Positions 12,083-20,736 of a stretch of 36,360 bases of DNA are shown here, one piece after another; position 1 is the first letter of the stretch, and every line of letters begins with the position of its first letter. The stretch comes from a virus. The stretch lies in IMG/VR virus record IMGVR_UViG_3300030110_000181, positions 1 through 36,360 of that record, one strand, 5' to 3'. The notes under the pieces are model-generated. The model was not told where the DNA came from and did not search any database. It saw only the letters and a list, made by a program, of their open reading frames with translations. The translations under genes and the position numbers were made by a program.

Positions 12083-12826
12083 TTAAACAAACCACAGATA
12101 ACGCCAAGTTACAGGCCCGCAGACCCCATCCCGCCGTATCGGAAAATTGGCCTGGAATTCGGAAACGGCCTTTTGGGTTTTTCGCCCGAATATGCCGTCT
12201 ACCACAAGCTGTGCGTTGATGCGTTCATTCAAACGTGCCTGCAAAGTAGCCACGTTCTTACCCTTAGACCCACGGTGCAAAGGCTTGCGACGGAAATCTA
12301 CCCCTAAAGATTCCATCTCTTCCATACGAACATCCCAATCAAGAGCAGTAGGCGTTCCCGTCATCGGCATCCCAGATGTAATCCAGTCCGCTAGACCGTC
12401 CCCAGGGCAATATGTGGTGCCGAAATCTCTATGACATTTGACCCATAAGTGGTCGCCATACTCTTTCCGCATTGCCTCTACAACGGTAAGGATCGCCTCC
12501 TTTCCCTTCTCAGTTAGATCGTCACCCGAACCAATGTAAGAAATGGAAGTGGTATTAGAGTTATGCCCTTTCGTAGCTGCACCCTGCTTCCACCCACGAC
12601 CCTCAAAGATCTCGCCAGTTTCACCAGAAACCAACCAGTTGTAAGCGATAGACCGCCAGCCCCGAGTCTTAACGTGATACTTGTCATGCTGACGAATACG
12701 ATCCCAAGGGGCGGAACCAGAACCAGTCGTATGATGAACAACAACACCTACAGGGACACGGCGAAATTCGCTTAACCTCTTACCAGAGTCAATGGCCCCC
12801 CACTCGTCACGGGAAATGAACTGCAT
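12083..12826 (-). CDS. Endolysin: N-acetylmuramoyl-L-alanine amidase with PG-binding domain (247 aa)
   Basis: N-terminal amidase_2/PGRP domain (about residues 1-150): VGVVVHHTTG supplies the first zinc His, AYNWLVSGETGEIFEGRGW the core strand, and WVKCHRDFGTTYCPGD the second His and the Cys zinc ligands. The C-terminal part (about 175-247) is a peptidoglycan-binding domain of the PG_binding_1 type (GSKGKNVATLQARLNE ... VDGIFGRKTQKAVSEFQ). It cleaves the amide bond between MurNAc and the peptide. No signal peptide, so release through the holin next door is expected. A hairpin abuts its start codon (12827-12854). Confidence 0.92.
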   Translation of the reverse strand: MQFISRDEWGAIDSGKRLSEFRRVPVGVVVHHTTGSGSAPWDRIRQHDKYHVKTRGWRSIAYNWLVSGETGEIFEGRGWKQGAATKGHNSNTTSISYIGSGDDLTEKGKEAILTVVEAMRKEYGDHLWVKCHRDFGTTYCPGDGLADWITSGMPMTGTPTALDWDVRMEEMESLGVDFRRKPLHRGSKGKNVATLQARLNERINAQLVVDGIFGRKTQKAVSEFQANFPIRRDGVCGPVTWRYLWFV

Positions 12827-12854
12827 ACCTATAGGGTAGTTCGTCCCTAAAGGT
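12827..12854 (-). promoter_or_regulatory. Hairpin touching the endolysin start codon
   Basis: In the late transcript ACCTTTAGGG, loop ACGAACTA and CCCTATAGGT form a 10-position stem with one T:T mismatch. It spans the stop of the giant protein gene and ends exactly at the base before the endolysin ATG, and the only SD-like bases (AGG) are within the stem. This would hold down endolysin translation or mark an RNA cut site. Confidence 0.45.
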
Positions 12855-15800
12855 TAGGACCTTGTAGTTCGCGAAGTTCTCGTTCTTGTTCACGTTTATC
12901 AAACTCACGAGAAATACGAGAACGTTGCTGTTCCCATTTAGTGTTAGTTCTTAAACCAGCACCAGCCATAAAAGAAATCCAGTTACTTAATAACCGTTCC
13001 CGATAACGTTCTTCGTCAGGGAACAACCGTCGAATATCCATAAACGTAGGCAACAACTGAGCAAACGAATGAAGCTCATAGTCTTTCATAACCCACTTAT
13101 CATCACGCTCACGTTTCTGAGCTATCCCAGCTAACTTCAAAGCAGGCATCATCCCAGGAACCATCGTGTAAGCACGAGGAACCTCGTCATAACGACCATC
13201 AAAGTTGTAGCCCTTCCACAAATTACGTTTAGTTTGCCACTCATATGGAGCCTTCACCAAAGGCGTCATCTGAGAACCAAACGTACTAATTGCTTTAGCC
13301 GCACGTTCTCCCGCAGTTAGCTCACCCGTAAACAAAGGATCAATCATTTCCAAAGGAGACTTAAACGGCAAATCAGGAAGAATAAACATACTTTCCCCGT
13401 CATAAGTAAACGGAGTTTGGATAGCGCCCCCACGAACCATCCAATCAGGAACCTCTTCAGGACGCTCTAATCCTTCTTCCATTTCTTTCTTAAACGAGTT
13501 ATACCTATTAAAGATCTGTGGCCGCCGCAACATCATTTCCATCATCAACGGAAGATTCTTACGAGTCCACGTATAAAACGGCACAAGCTTTTTAACTACA
13601 TTGCGTTCAAAGTCCGACAAATCTGAATAATCAAAATGAAATTTCATTATGTTGTCGAACGCATCCTCAGCAGTTCCACCTTTAAGCATGGTGTCAAACC
13701 CAAGAGAACCACGAACAAACGTTTCAGTTGCCATACCAAAATCACGAGACAACTGCAAAGGCAAGTTCTGAGCACTCAAAGGATTAATAGAACCTAAAGA
13801 AATACGACGACCGCCTACACGCACCTCAGATTCCACAAACTCAGAAGCAACCTGCGCACCAGCAGACCCCAAAGAACCAGTCCGATCCATCTCACGAACA
13901 ATTTGCACATGAGAAGAATCAACATTCTCAGGTCTAATACCACGAGCACGCATAGCTTTACGCATCTTCGACGCACGATCAGGCAACCCAAGACGAACAG
14001 CTTCTTCTTCTTGGAACTTCCAATACGCACGCATGAACTTGCGGTATGAACTTGCGTTCATTCCCGCAAGATGATTCATAAACGAAGCAGAGAAAAAGTT
14101 CCTGCCATGAAACCCAGGTTTTGCAATCATGTATGCGCGCAACAAATTGTGCACTCTGTCGTATTGCCGCATAAAACCTTTGAAACCGCCACGGGCAACC
14201 CACGTTTCCGTGGCAGTCATAGCTTCAACAATGTTTGCTGGTCCTTGTAATTGGTTACCTATTGGTTTCCAACTAGCTTCAAATGTTTCATCTAATACTT
14301 TAGATACCTCTTGAGTAAGATCGTCCATCTTTGCAATGTCCCGATAAGACCAAGGCGCAGCCGACGCAGCACGCTCATCTAAAATATTTTGAAAATCATT
14401 AGCCCCAGCAGCATACTCATCCCACGCAAACGACAAACGAGCATTATCAGCCTCCATCAACACTTTCAATGTTTGCGCTAAATCTTGCTGCAACTCCGTA
14501 GAAAAACCATTGCTCTCAATATTCTCAAGAATATTTTGAGCTAACGCCACATTCTCTTCAGCGTTTTCCAAAGACTCTTTCAAACCAATAGCAGCATTCA
14601 ATTTATCTTTATCAATGCCAGCCTGCTCTAAAGCCTCTACCTGCGCAGGACTACGCCTAAACCTAGCCCCCGCACCATAACCCGCACCAGACGCAGCTTG
14701 CAAAGCCTCAAGCTGCGACATCCGTTCCGTATCCAACAACGTGTCCTGCCACGTAGCAAACGTAGAACTTAACTCTTCCTGCAACAAAGCAGAATCCATT
14801 ATCAATTTGCTGCGTTGCTCATACAAAGCTTCCAACAAATCTTCTTGCTTCGGAAACTGTTCCTTCAACGGAGACAAACTACTTAACGCTTCACGTTCAA
14901 AAAAATCAATAACAGCTTCAGGTTCTAAAACTAAAGCCTTCTGTTGTTTCGCTGCTTTTACAGCAGAAGCTTCCTTAGGAGAAAGAGTTTCAGGAGCCTG
15001 TTTAGATAACCGTTCAAGCTCTTCTTTAGTTAAAGACCCAGGATCAAGAAGCTTTCCTATGTTCTGAGAAGTCATAGCCACATCAGCGCCATGCGCCGCC
15101 GAAGGATTAGCCAACATCATGTTAGGAAACGACTGAGACTTTACGTAAGCGCCATCCAAAGCGTCATACCAAACCATTGCGCTGTAACCATCAGCAGACA
15201 ACGACCGTTGAAACGTTCTCAAAAACCGAGTCCAACGAGGCATCTTCGTAGCCTGAGTCGGCTCCAAATTCCAAAACGCTACCTTGTCACCAAACTGACT
15301 ATCAAAAACTTCATCCCAAACTTTGCGCAAAGAAACATACATTTCTTTCTGCGCAGATAAAACACTCCCATTAACACGACCAGAATTAGGAGACAACTGA
15401 TTATCAGTCAACCTCACAAATTCCGTAAGATTGTCAATCAACAAATCATCAGACGGAATATCTCCACCAAACTTTTGCGGATCAAGCTTTACTATGTCTC
15501 CATTAGCGTCAACACCACGACCCCATTTGCGCCACGCAGCAAACTGCACACGCTCCGCAAATGACATACCCATAAGCTTTTCAAGTATCTGACGATCAGC
15601 CCCATAAATATTAGACAAATCCATTTTCACAATATCTTTAGCCCACTTCAACATCCGTGAAGAAGCCAAAGCATTATGAGTAGTTGGATCAGTAACAGCA
15701 GGCAAAGCCTCAGACTGTTTAATAAAACGATTAACTATCTCATCAAAAAAATCAGGATCAGCGTCAGCAACCCGAGCAAACATGTCAGCCTGAATAACAG

Positions 15801-18800
15801 TCACAGGATAACTTGCCCCACCAGAACTACTCAACCAATCATCAGCCTTAAAATCCGCAGTAGCTTTCATCGGATCAGAAGCATTCTGCATATCAATAAT
15901 CTTCTGAGCACTAGCAGCTTCAGACTCACCAATACGCAAACCATAAACTTTGATATTCGCAGCACCCTGAGGGATATCAAGCAAAAAACGATGCGTTGGC
16001 GTAGAACCCTGATACGTCTGAGGAGCAACAGTCGTATTCAAAAAGTCGTAATCACCCCAACTAAAGTCAGCGTAACCACGATTCGGGCGTTGAATAAGAT
16101 TCAACAACTGATTACTGCTTCTGTGATTCAACAACAACTGGCTATCAGACCCAGCAGCAACAGCCGCATCAATACGATCCTCAGACCAACCACGAACGCT
16201 ATACGCTTGCTTTAATAAATCTTCAGAACCTTCATCAAAATATTCTTTACCTGCTCCTTGCGCCATTCTCTGTAAGCGCACTTCTAACCAATCAGAAAAA
16301 TATTTAGCTTCATCATCAGACAACCCAGGAACAAAACGATGAACAAACCTGTTCATCCCCCCATACTGAGCACGCAAATCTAACAAAGATTGAATTTGTT
16401 GCGCATACAAGCCAGTCGGATTCTCAAGTTGTTGCATAGCTTCCGCCAACAACGGCGCATAATCAGGACTCATTGCAGGATCTTGAAAAGATCTTTGTTC
16501 GCTAACTAGCGTCGGGTCCCACGCTGGAGTTTCAGTTTTAGGTAACCCCTGAGCACGACTATTAAACACAGCCCCATTGTCAATACGAACAAAAGCAGAA
16601 TGCGGAGTAACACCCGTACGGATACCAATGTTGTCGGCACCCATGCCAACAACATCCCAGTTTGCAAGCAACACATCCGCTGCATAACCACGAAACAACT
16701 GTTCAGCTATCGTGCTAGAAGCAGCACCAACAGGAACTTCCAAAGCAGAAGTAACACGAGTGCGACCAAACTGGTCCGTCCAAACTCGCGCATCCGAAAT
16801 GCCAGCCGTAATGTTTTTTACAGTATCAATGTTGTCCATAAACGGAGCGACATGATAAATGCCGCCCTCAGTTGCACGAGACACATAACTATCTGGAGCA
16901 GTTAAACCAAGCTCACGATACAAAGCATTAGCAATCACTTCACCACTTGCACGCTCAACAGGATCAACCAACCCAACAGGATCATCAACCCCGCCATAAC
17001 GTTTAATGTAATAACGATTCCCGTTTAACTCATACAAGCCACCTGGGTTTGACCCAGGAGCTTGACCAGGAGGCAAAGCAGTTAAAGTTCCTTGCTCCAA
17101 AATGTCGTCAACAGAAACACGAGTAGTAGCAGCAGGAATTTGACCGCCATGCCACAACGGATCTATACCGTTCTTCAAATCACGAAGAAACACATAGTCT
17201 TTAACAGTGATTGTATGCGGCTGCCCTTGCCACACAATATTGATACGAATAGGCAAATCAGTATCTTCACCAAGTTTCGCCAAATCATCTAACTGACGTT
17301 CAATACTTTGAATTTCTTTACCCAAAGTTTGGTCAACCTGTTTAACCAAATCACCTAAATCGCTACCCTTAGCAATCTCTGTAGCAACAGGAAAATTTGC
17401 GCCAGCAAAATAAGTTCTCAACAACCCACGCATCTCAGCTTTGTTGTTAGACACAACCTGAGACAAAGGAAGATTGTTTTTAACTTGATCGTCTGTTAAT
17501 TCAATAATGCGACGTTTAGCTTCAATAACATCCTCAGGATCAGGTTTACCACCTATCGGATTATCAGGAGCAACAGCGTCAAACTGATCTAAATACCGCG
17601 AAGCCTCTTGTGAATCTATATCTATGCGTTGCAACGCAAAATCTAACTTCACAGCAGGGTTCGCAGCATCCCCAGCCATAGCCGCAGGATCAGCTAACTG
17701 GCTTTCAACACCCAACCACACACCAATACTGTCTTTGTCAGTAGAACCTAGAACATCTTCTAACTGTGCAAAAACACGTTCAACATCAAAACTGTTTCCG
17801 TCAGGAGCAGTCCACAACGGAGCAGTTTCTAAAGTCTCTTGCAAATTAGAAGGATTGACATTACCTAGATCACGCAGAAAAGCTCTAAAGTTTTCTGCTG
17901 AACCAAGCACACCAGCTAAAGCATTCTCTATGTACAAACGAGCAGCGGTTCCTGACGCAACACGGTCATACGCTGTTTGCGCAACATCAATGTTTTTCGC
18001 ATACAAGCTGTCACGTTTAGCGACTAACGCCAAACGGCGTTCTTCTAACTTGACGGCTTGACTTGGCAACGATCCTTCAGCAGCATCATCAAACAACGCT
18101 TGCTGCGCTTCGATTTGTTTAATACCTAGATTGGTTTCTTCTATTTGCCGTAATTGATTTGTGTACGCTTCTTCTGCCGCAGCGAACTTTTCAAATACAG
18201 CTTCTTGAGCTTTGTTTGCTCGTTCAACTTCTTTGAAAGCTTGATCATAAACTTCTTGCAACTCGTCAACTTCACGTTGCAAAGCAACAGAATCATAGTC
18301 AGGCAAGTTCGCTGCTTGACGTTCCAAAGCAGCAGTCAAATCAGCCGCAGCATTAGCCATACGTGCCTGAGCAGCATGAAAACGCTTCGCCATAGCAACA
18401 GCTTCAGTCGAAGGCAAATAGCTGTACTCAGCTAAACGCTCAATCAAAATGCCTTCTCGCATCAACAACGACTCGGTATAAACCTCACCCGACCGACTCG
18501 ACACTTGCCTAATCCAACCCTGAATAGCAAGATCAATGTCGTCAGCAAACAAAGAATAATCTGCGCCCGTGCGCTCCAATATCTCTGCTATCTGTTTTTC
18601 AACAGAACCCTTAACAAGAGTTTCGCCATAAAACTGGTCAGTAACACCTTCGCTACGCAACTGAGCTTTAGCGGCATTTTCACTTATGCCTTTTTCTTTA
18701 ACAAGTTTTTTGACACGATCGCCAAATTCGTCAGTGTCAATATATTTACGGCTCTGGTCAATCGTAGGCGAATACTTCCCACGCTTCTGATGAACACGCT

Positions 18801-20727
18801 TAACATACTTACTTTTAGATAACGCTTGGTCAGCATTAAACAACGCATCACGAATCTTGTCAGTCAACTGGCGAGGAACATAATCATCCACCTCACCAAT
18901 CCAATCCCGACCCGAATCTTTATTAGCCAACGTGCGCATATCAGCAAACAACTGTTTGCCACGAGCCACCAAACCACCAGGATCTAACCCAGCCTCACGT
19001 TCCAAACGAGCAATATTCTCAGCAGCCTGAACGTCGCCACTAATTGCATAATAAACATCAGAAGTATCTGCACCCAAATCTTTTACTTCACGCAAAAACG
19101 GTGCAGCAACACGCATCAACTTTGTACGAACAGTCTTACCAACAGAATCCCCACGAGCCACAGCATGAACAACACGCTTACCACGCTGACGGAACACCGC
19201 ATCCGTAGACTCACGAATATCAGTTTTCAACTGACCCATACGACCAGCAGAAGTCAACAAAGCCTGCCCAAGCCTGTTACCACCAACAGCGGCAACACCC
19301 TTGCGCAATCCCTGAGGAATACCAGTAACCATACGACCCACATACGGAGTCTCACTAGTAATCAAACGCAACCCAACAGGATACTGAGCACCCGAACGAA
19401 TAAACTTTTCAGACAAACGCTCAATAGGATCAGCAACACGCAAAGCACGACCAACAACACCAGTAAACGGCATACTCATGCCCCACTGATACTTAATGTT
19501 CTCAGCCTCAGCAGCACCCAAGAAACGGCCACGCCAAGCGTTAGCCGCCTCATCAGCACTACCTACAATCTGCCCATCAGCCCCACGAAACGCAGTAACC
19601 GCACCATCCTCAACCAAAGTCTCAACAAGCTCACCAGTAGCCTCATCAGTCTTAGCAAGAATGCGACTCACACCAGACGGCAACCGAGCAGCATCCCCCA
19701 ACATTTGAGTAAACGGATCAGCACCCATACGGTAAGACGAATCCATACCCGTCTTAGCCATACCCTTAGCAACAGTACGCAAATTGTTTGCACTTAAAAC
19801 AGTTGGACCACCACGAAACGCCTGAACATCCGCACCGATCTTGATGATGTCTGTTATCTCATTAACAACATCATCAGCTACATCAATAGCAACTTCGTCG
19901 CCGCCCTCAATCGCAGTCCTATTAATTAACGTCCAACCATCATCATCAACATTACGTGACCACTTAGCAATCGTTTTACCCTTATTAATTGCAGAAACGC
20001 CATCAGTACCAATCTCCGCAATGTCATCAGCCAACGTTTCCCACGTAATACCACGTTCCGCAAGATCATCCGCAACCTTAGAAACACCACGAGCAACATC
20101 ATCACCCATGCCACGACGAACACTCTGCAACACAGCATTACGAGCAAGCTCACCAGCAATAGGCCGTGTACCACGTTTAGCAACCTGCAACGCTAACTTC
20201 GCACCAGCATTCACAGGCTTCAACAAATTCAAAGGATCAAAAATAACATCCCCAGCAAAACCAACACCACGAGCAGCCCACTTCTGCCAACCCTCACCCT
20301 GTAACAAGTCATAGTCACCCAACAAACGACCAAACGTATAGTTGTCACCAACCTGTTTAGTGAAATCGCCCCAACTTGCTTCTTGACCCGTAAACAGGTC
20401 AATGCCTTCTTTCATAGCAGACGTTGTAAGCGCTAATGGTTTTTGGATTATGTTTAAGAAGCCGCCTACAGGTCCAGTAGTTATCGCTTTAGCCCAAAGC
20501 GGCATATCTTCTGCCGCTTTTTCTTCAGACCATTTCTGAAGATTCCGTGCTGCCATTGGCCCCAACGAAGCAGTAGGAGGGGTATAACGGCTAGAAGCAG
20601 GAACACCAATCGCTCTACCTATCTCATCTATAGATGATTTAGGAGTGCCAGTATTGCTTAAAGCCCCCGCATTGCGAAGGGCTTGTTGCATTGCTTGTCT
20701 TGATAAGGCAGGTGCACCAAAAGCCAC
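12847..20727 (-). CDS. Giant internal virion / ejection protein with kinase-like domain (2626 aa)
   Basis: Largest gene, 7.9 kb; GTG start at 20727, weak RBS. The N-terminus (1-250) has amphipathic and Gly/Ala-rich segments. Around 560-640 is a DDYVPRQLTDKI region common in aquatic phage internal proteins; 780-910 is a coiled coil. About 1215-1420 is a HipA/PI3K-like kinase fold: GSNPGGLYELNGNRYYIKRY, GEVIANALYRELGL, ADVLLANWDVVG and RIDNGAVFNSRAQG. Near 1530-1600 a segment (RFLLDIPQGAANIKVYG...GESE) faintly recalls ADP-ribosyltransferases. Near 2365-2395 FHFDYSDLSDFERNVVKK leads to PFYTWTRKNLPL, a signature of large phage structural proteins. By size and place after two other internal proteins it matches T7 gp16, ejected into the cell; the kinase-like part may be a delivered effector. 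No lytic domain was recognised. Confidence 0.8.
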   Translation of the reverse strand: MAFGAPALSRQAMQQALRNAGALSNTGTPKSSIDEIGRAIGVPASSRYTPPTASLGPMAARNLQKWSEEKAAEDMPLWAKAITTGPVGGFLNIIQKPLALTTSAMKEGIDLFTGQEASWGDFTKQVGDNYTFGRLLGDYDLLQGEGWQKWAARGVGFAGDVIFDPLNLLKPVNAGAKLALQVAKRGTRPIAGELARNAVLQSVRRGMGDDVARGVSKVADDLAERGITWETLADDIAEIGTDGVSAINKGKTIAKWSRNVDDDGWTLINRTAIEGGDEVAIDVADDVVNEITDIIKIGADVQAFRGGPTVLSANNLRTVAKGMAKTGMDSSYRMGADPFTQMLGDAARLPSGVSRILAKTDEATGELVETLVEDGAVTAFRGADGQIVGSADEAANAWRGRFLGAAEAENIKYQWGMSMPFTGVVGRALRVADPIERLSEKFIRSGAQYPVGLRLITSETPYVGRMVTGIPQGLRKGVAAVGGNRLGQALLTSAGRMGQLKTDIRESTDAVFRQRGKRVVHAVARGDSVGKTVRTKLMRVAAPFLREVKDLGADTSDVYYAISGDVQAAENIARLEREAGLDPGGLVARGKQLFADMRTLANKDSGRDWIGEVDDYVPRQLTDKIRDALFNADQALSKSKYVKRVHQKRGKYSPTIDQSRKYIDTDEFGDRVKKLVKEKGISENAAKAQLRSEGVTDQFYGETLVKGSVEKQIAEILERTGADYSLFADDIDLAIQGWIRQVSSRSGEVYTESLLMREGILIERLAEYSYLPSTEAVAMAKRFHAAQARMANAAADLTAALERQAANLPDYDSVALQREVDELQEVYDQAFKEVERANKAQEAVFEKFAAAEEAYTNQLRQIEETNLGIKQIEAQQALFDDAAEGSLPSQAVKLEERRLALVAKRDSLYAKNIDVAQTAYDRVASGTAARLYIENALAGVLGSAENFRAFLRDLGNVNPSNLQETLETAPLWTAPDGNSFDVERVFAQLEDVLGSTDKDSIGVWLGVESQLADPAAMAGDAANPAVKLDFALQRIDIDSQEASRYLDQFDAVAPDNPIGGKPDPEDVIEAKRRIIELTDDQVKNNLPLSQVVSNNKAEMRGLLRTYFAGANFPVATEIAKGSDLGDLVKQVDQTLGKEIQSIERQLDDLAKLGEDTDLPIRINIVWQGQPHTITVKDYVFLRDLKNGIDPLWHGGQIPAATTRVSVDDILEQGTLTALPPGQAPGSNPGGLYELNGNRYYIKRYGGVDDPVGLVDPVERASGEVIANALYRELGLTAPDSYVSRATEGGIYHVAPFMDNIDTVKNITAGISDARVWTDQFGRTRVTSALEVPVGAASSTIAEQLFRGYAADVLLANWDVVGMGADNIGIRTGVTPHSAFVRIDNGAVFNSRAQGLPKTETPAWDPTLVSEQRSFQDPAMSPDYAPLLAEAMQQLENPTGLYAQQIQSLLDLRAQYGGMNRFVHRFVPGLSDDEAKYFSDWLEVRLQRMAQGAGKEYFDEGSEDLLKQAYSVRGWSEDRIDAAVAAGSDSQLLLNHRSSNQLLNLIQRPNRGYADFSWGDYDFLNTTVAPQTYQGSTPTHRFLLDIPQGAANIKVYGLRIGESEAASAQKIIDMQNASDPMKATADFKADDWLSSSGGASYPVTVIQADMFARVADADPDFFDEIVNRFIKQSEALPAVTDPTTHNALASSRMLKWAKDIVKMDLSNIYGADRQILEKLMGMSFAERVQFAAWRKWGRGVDANGDIVKLDPQKFGGDIPSDDLLIDNLTEFVRLTDNQLSPNSGRVNGSVLSAQKEMYVSLRKVWDEVFDSQFGDKVAFWNLEPTQATKMPRWTRFLRTFQRSLSADGYSAMVWYDALDGAYVKSQSFPNMMLANPSAAHGADVAMTSQNIGKLLDPGSLTKEELERLSKQAPETLSPKEASAVKAAKQQKALVLEPEAVIDFFEREALSSLSPLKEQFPKQEDLLEALYEQRSKLIMDSALLQEELSSTFATWQDTLLDTERMSQLEALQAASGAGYGAGARFRRSPAQVEALEQAGIDKDKLNAAIGLKESLENAEENVALAQNILENIESNGFSTELQQDLAQTLKVLMEADNARLSFAWDEYAAGANDFQNILDERAASAAPWSYRDIAKMDDLTQEVSKVLDETFEASWKPIGNQLQGPANIVEAMTATETWVARGGFKGFMRQYDRVHNLLRAYMIAKPGFHGRNFFSASFMNHLAGMNASSYRKFMRAYWKFQEEEAVRLGLPDRASKMRKAMRARGIRPENVDSSHVQIVREMDRTGSLGSAGAQVASEFVESEVRVGGRRISLGSINPLSAQNLPLQLSRDFGMATETFVRGSLGFDTMLKGGTAEDAFDNIMKFHFDYSDLSDFERNVVKKLVPFYTWTRKNLPLMMEMMLRRPQIFNRYNSFKKEMEEGLERPEEVPDWMVRGGAIQTPFTYDGESMFILPDLPFKSPLEMIDPLFTGELTAGERAAKAISTFGSQMTPLVKAPYEWQTKRNLWKGYNFDGRYDEVPRAYTMVPGMMPALKLAGIAQKRERDDKWVMKDYELHSFAQLLPTFMDIRRLFPDEERYRERLLSNWISFMAGAGLRTNTKWEQQRSRISREFDKREQERELRELQGPNL

Positions 20728-20736
20728 AACGTACTT

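Noticed and set aside
19165-19797. Plus-strand frame of 210 aa over the giant protein gene, and similar ones at 15676-16215, 18154-18435, 19841-20314
   Set aside because: Ser/Thr/Asn/Ile-rich translations typical of the antisense of a coding strand; no RBS, no family likeness. The minus-strand gene is clearly the real one.
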